DNA of 64,000 bases from Sva-07 sp963710625 (lineage in GTDB: Bacteria; Actinomycetota; Acidimicrobiia; Acidimicrobiales; Ilumatobacteraceae): contig CAVQBG010000024.1 of the NCBI GenBank assembly GCA_963710625.1, forward strand, positions 237,186 to 301,185. Direction: 5' to 3'. Below are positions 63,487-64,000 of the stretch, in pieces. Each line of letters begins with the position of its first letter. Position 1 is the first letter of the stretch. The notes under the pieces are model-generated. The model ran no database searches, had not been told where the DNA came from, and saw nothing but the letters and a program-made list of their open reading frames with translations. The translations under genes and the position numbers were made by a program.

Positions 63487-64000
63487 TCAAGCCTCTTCGA
63501 GCAGTGAGGCGACGATCTCCGTCTTGCCTTCGGTGTAGACCGTACGGTCGTTACCGACTTCGTCGATGAGCCGCAGCTTTGTGTCCTCGTACCGCTGTCG
63601 AGCTCCAGGGTTGCGGCGGAGAAGGTCCCTGGTCCAGTAGTTGCGCCATTGTGCGCCGAGGTGTTCGACGACGTGGGAATGGGCGACGCGATGCCATGGC
63701 GTGGACTCGAGCACGAACACCTGGCCGCCCTGCGCTCCGGCATCGCCTCGGACATCCATCCCGCAGACACCAACCGCTCGTGAACCGGCGTCAAGTTCGT
63801 GATCCGTGGTGATGCCGACCGCCAGGTCGACAATGGCTCCGCGAGAAGTCCTCGCACCGACGACGAGCCGATCTGTTCGACGCCCACCGCAAACCCTCCG
63901 AGCAGGTCCGCAACCTCGCGTCGTAGGCGAGCGCCAGCGTCGACCAAGTCCGGCGTCGTTCGGTCCAGACGCAGCGAGTCGTAGTCGAGACCGAGACCAA
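63487..64000 (-). pseudogene. GrpB/UPF0157-family protein, frameshifted and cut by the window end
   Basis: The minus strand enters from beyond the window: LVDAGARLRREVADLLGGFA then VEQIGSSSVRG, a nucleotidyltransferase-like GSSSVxG motif. After slips near 63835 and 63770 the next frame reads QVFVLESTPWHRVAHSHVVE, RNYWTRDLLRRNPGARQRYE and ends IVASLLEEA at 63487. It matches the GrpB family of nucleotidyltransferase-fold proteins. Confidence 0.7.

Overview
The window is high-GC DNA with dense, strongly coding-biased genes, F420/flavin LLM-family oxidoreductases, secreted proteins built of 'VDTR' modules and an arylsulfotransferase. This fits an actinomycetote of the class Acidimicrobiia (Ilumatobacter-like). 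That placement is inferred from gene content only; there is no rRNA gene to confirm it.

1-22 kb looks like ordinary chromosome. It holds the tail of an acyl-CoA ligase, then a SelW/Rdx-family gene that reads through an in-frame TGA (a probable selenoprotein with a candidate SECIS hairpin). These are followed by an ABC-F ATPase, an SGNH-hydrolase lipoprotein, mscL, an SDR, an LLM oxidoreductase overlapping a thioesterase, a beta-propeller lipoprotein, an arylsulfotransferase (frameshifted), glnS, a tandem universal stress protein, a membrane/spermidine-synthase-like fusion, an AceE/transketolase-like ThDP enzyme, a CPA2 antiporter and a GT2-PhyH fusion protein.

22-54 kb is bounded by two direct copies of a tRNA 3'-end fragment (22170 and 54343). 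It starts with an AHL-lactonase-like hydrolase, an LLM monooxygenase and a GGDEF-EAL protein. A graveyard of broken genes follows: serine hydrolase, cupin, RibD/DHFR-like, acetamidase and a small protein. From 32 to 41 kb, short plus-strand genes, several of them secreted (peptidoglycan-binding, VDTR-module and SH3-like proteins), are separated by a family of roughly 80-100 nt imperfect palindromes. Each lies just past a stop codon and ahead of the next gene, so the layout resembles gene cassettes. An IS3-family element, itself split by an IS1182-like element, sits inside a small peptidoglycan-binding gene (41.8-44.7 kb). gpsA, a DUF4160/DUF2442 pair, a serine resolvase, a repeat-rich membrane protein, a SARP/BTAD regulator, transposase remnants and adk follow.

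54-64 kb is accessory DNA with many frameshifts: a RelE-like remnant, a Doc/antitoxin pair, two broken IS110 transposases, a large LamG-like plus MACPF (perforin-fold) gene with a downstream partner, a broken epimerase and a GrpB-family gene running off the window.

Long housekeeping genes here are intact, so the indels are not uniformly distributed. In the MACPF region, however, reading frames stay clean between indels, so sequencing error cannot be separated from recent decay without reads.
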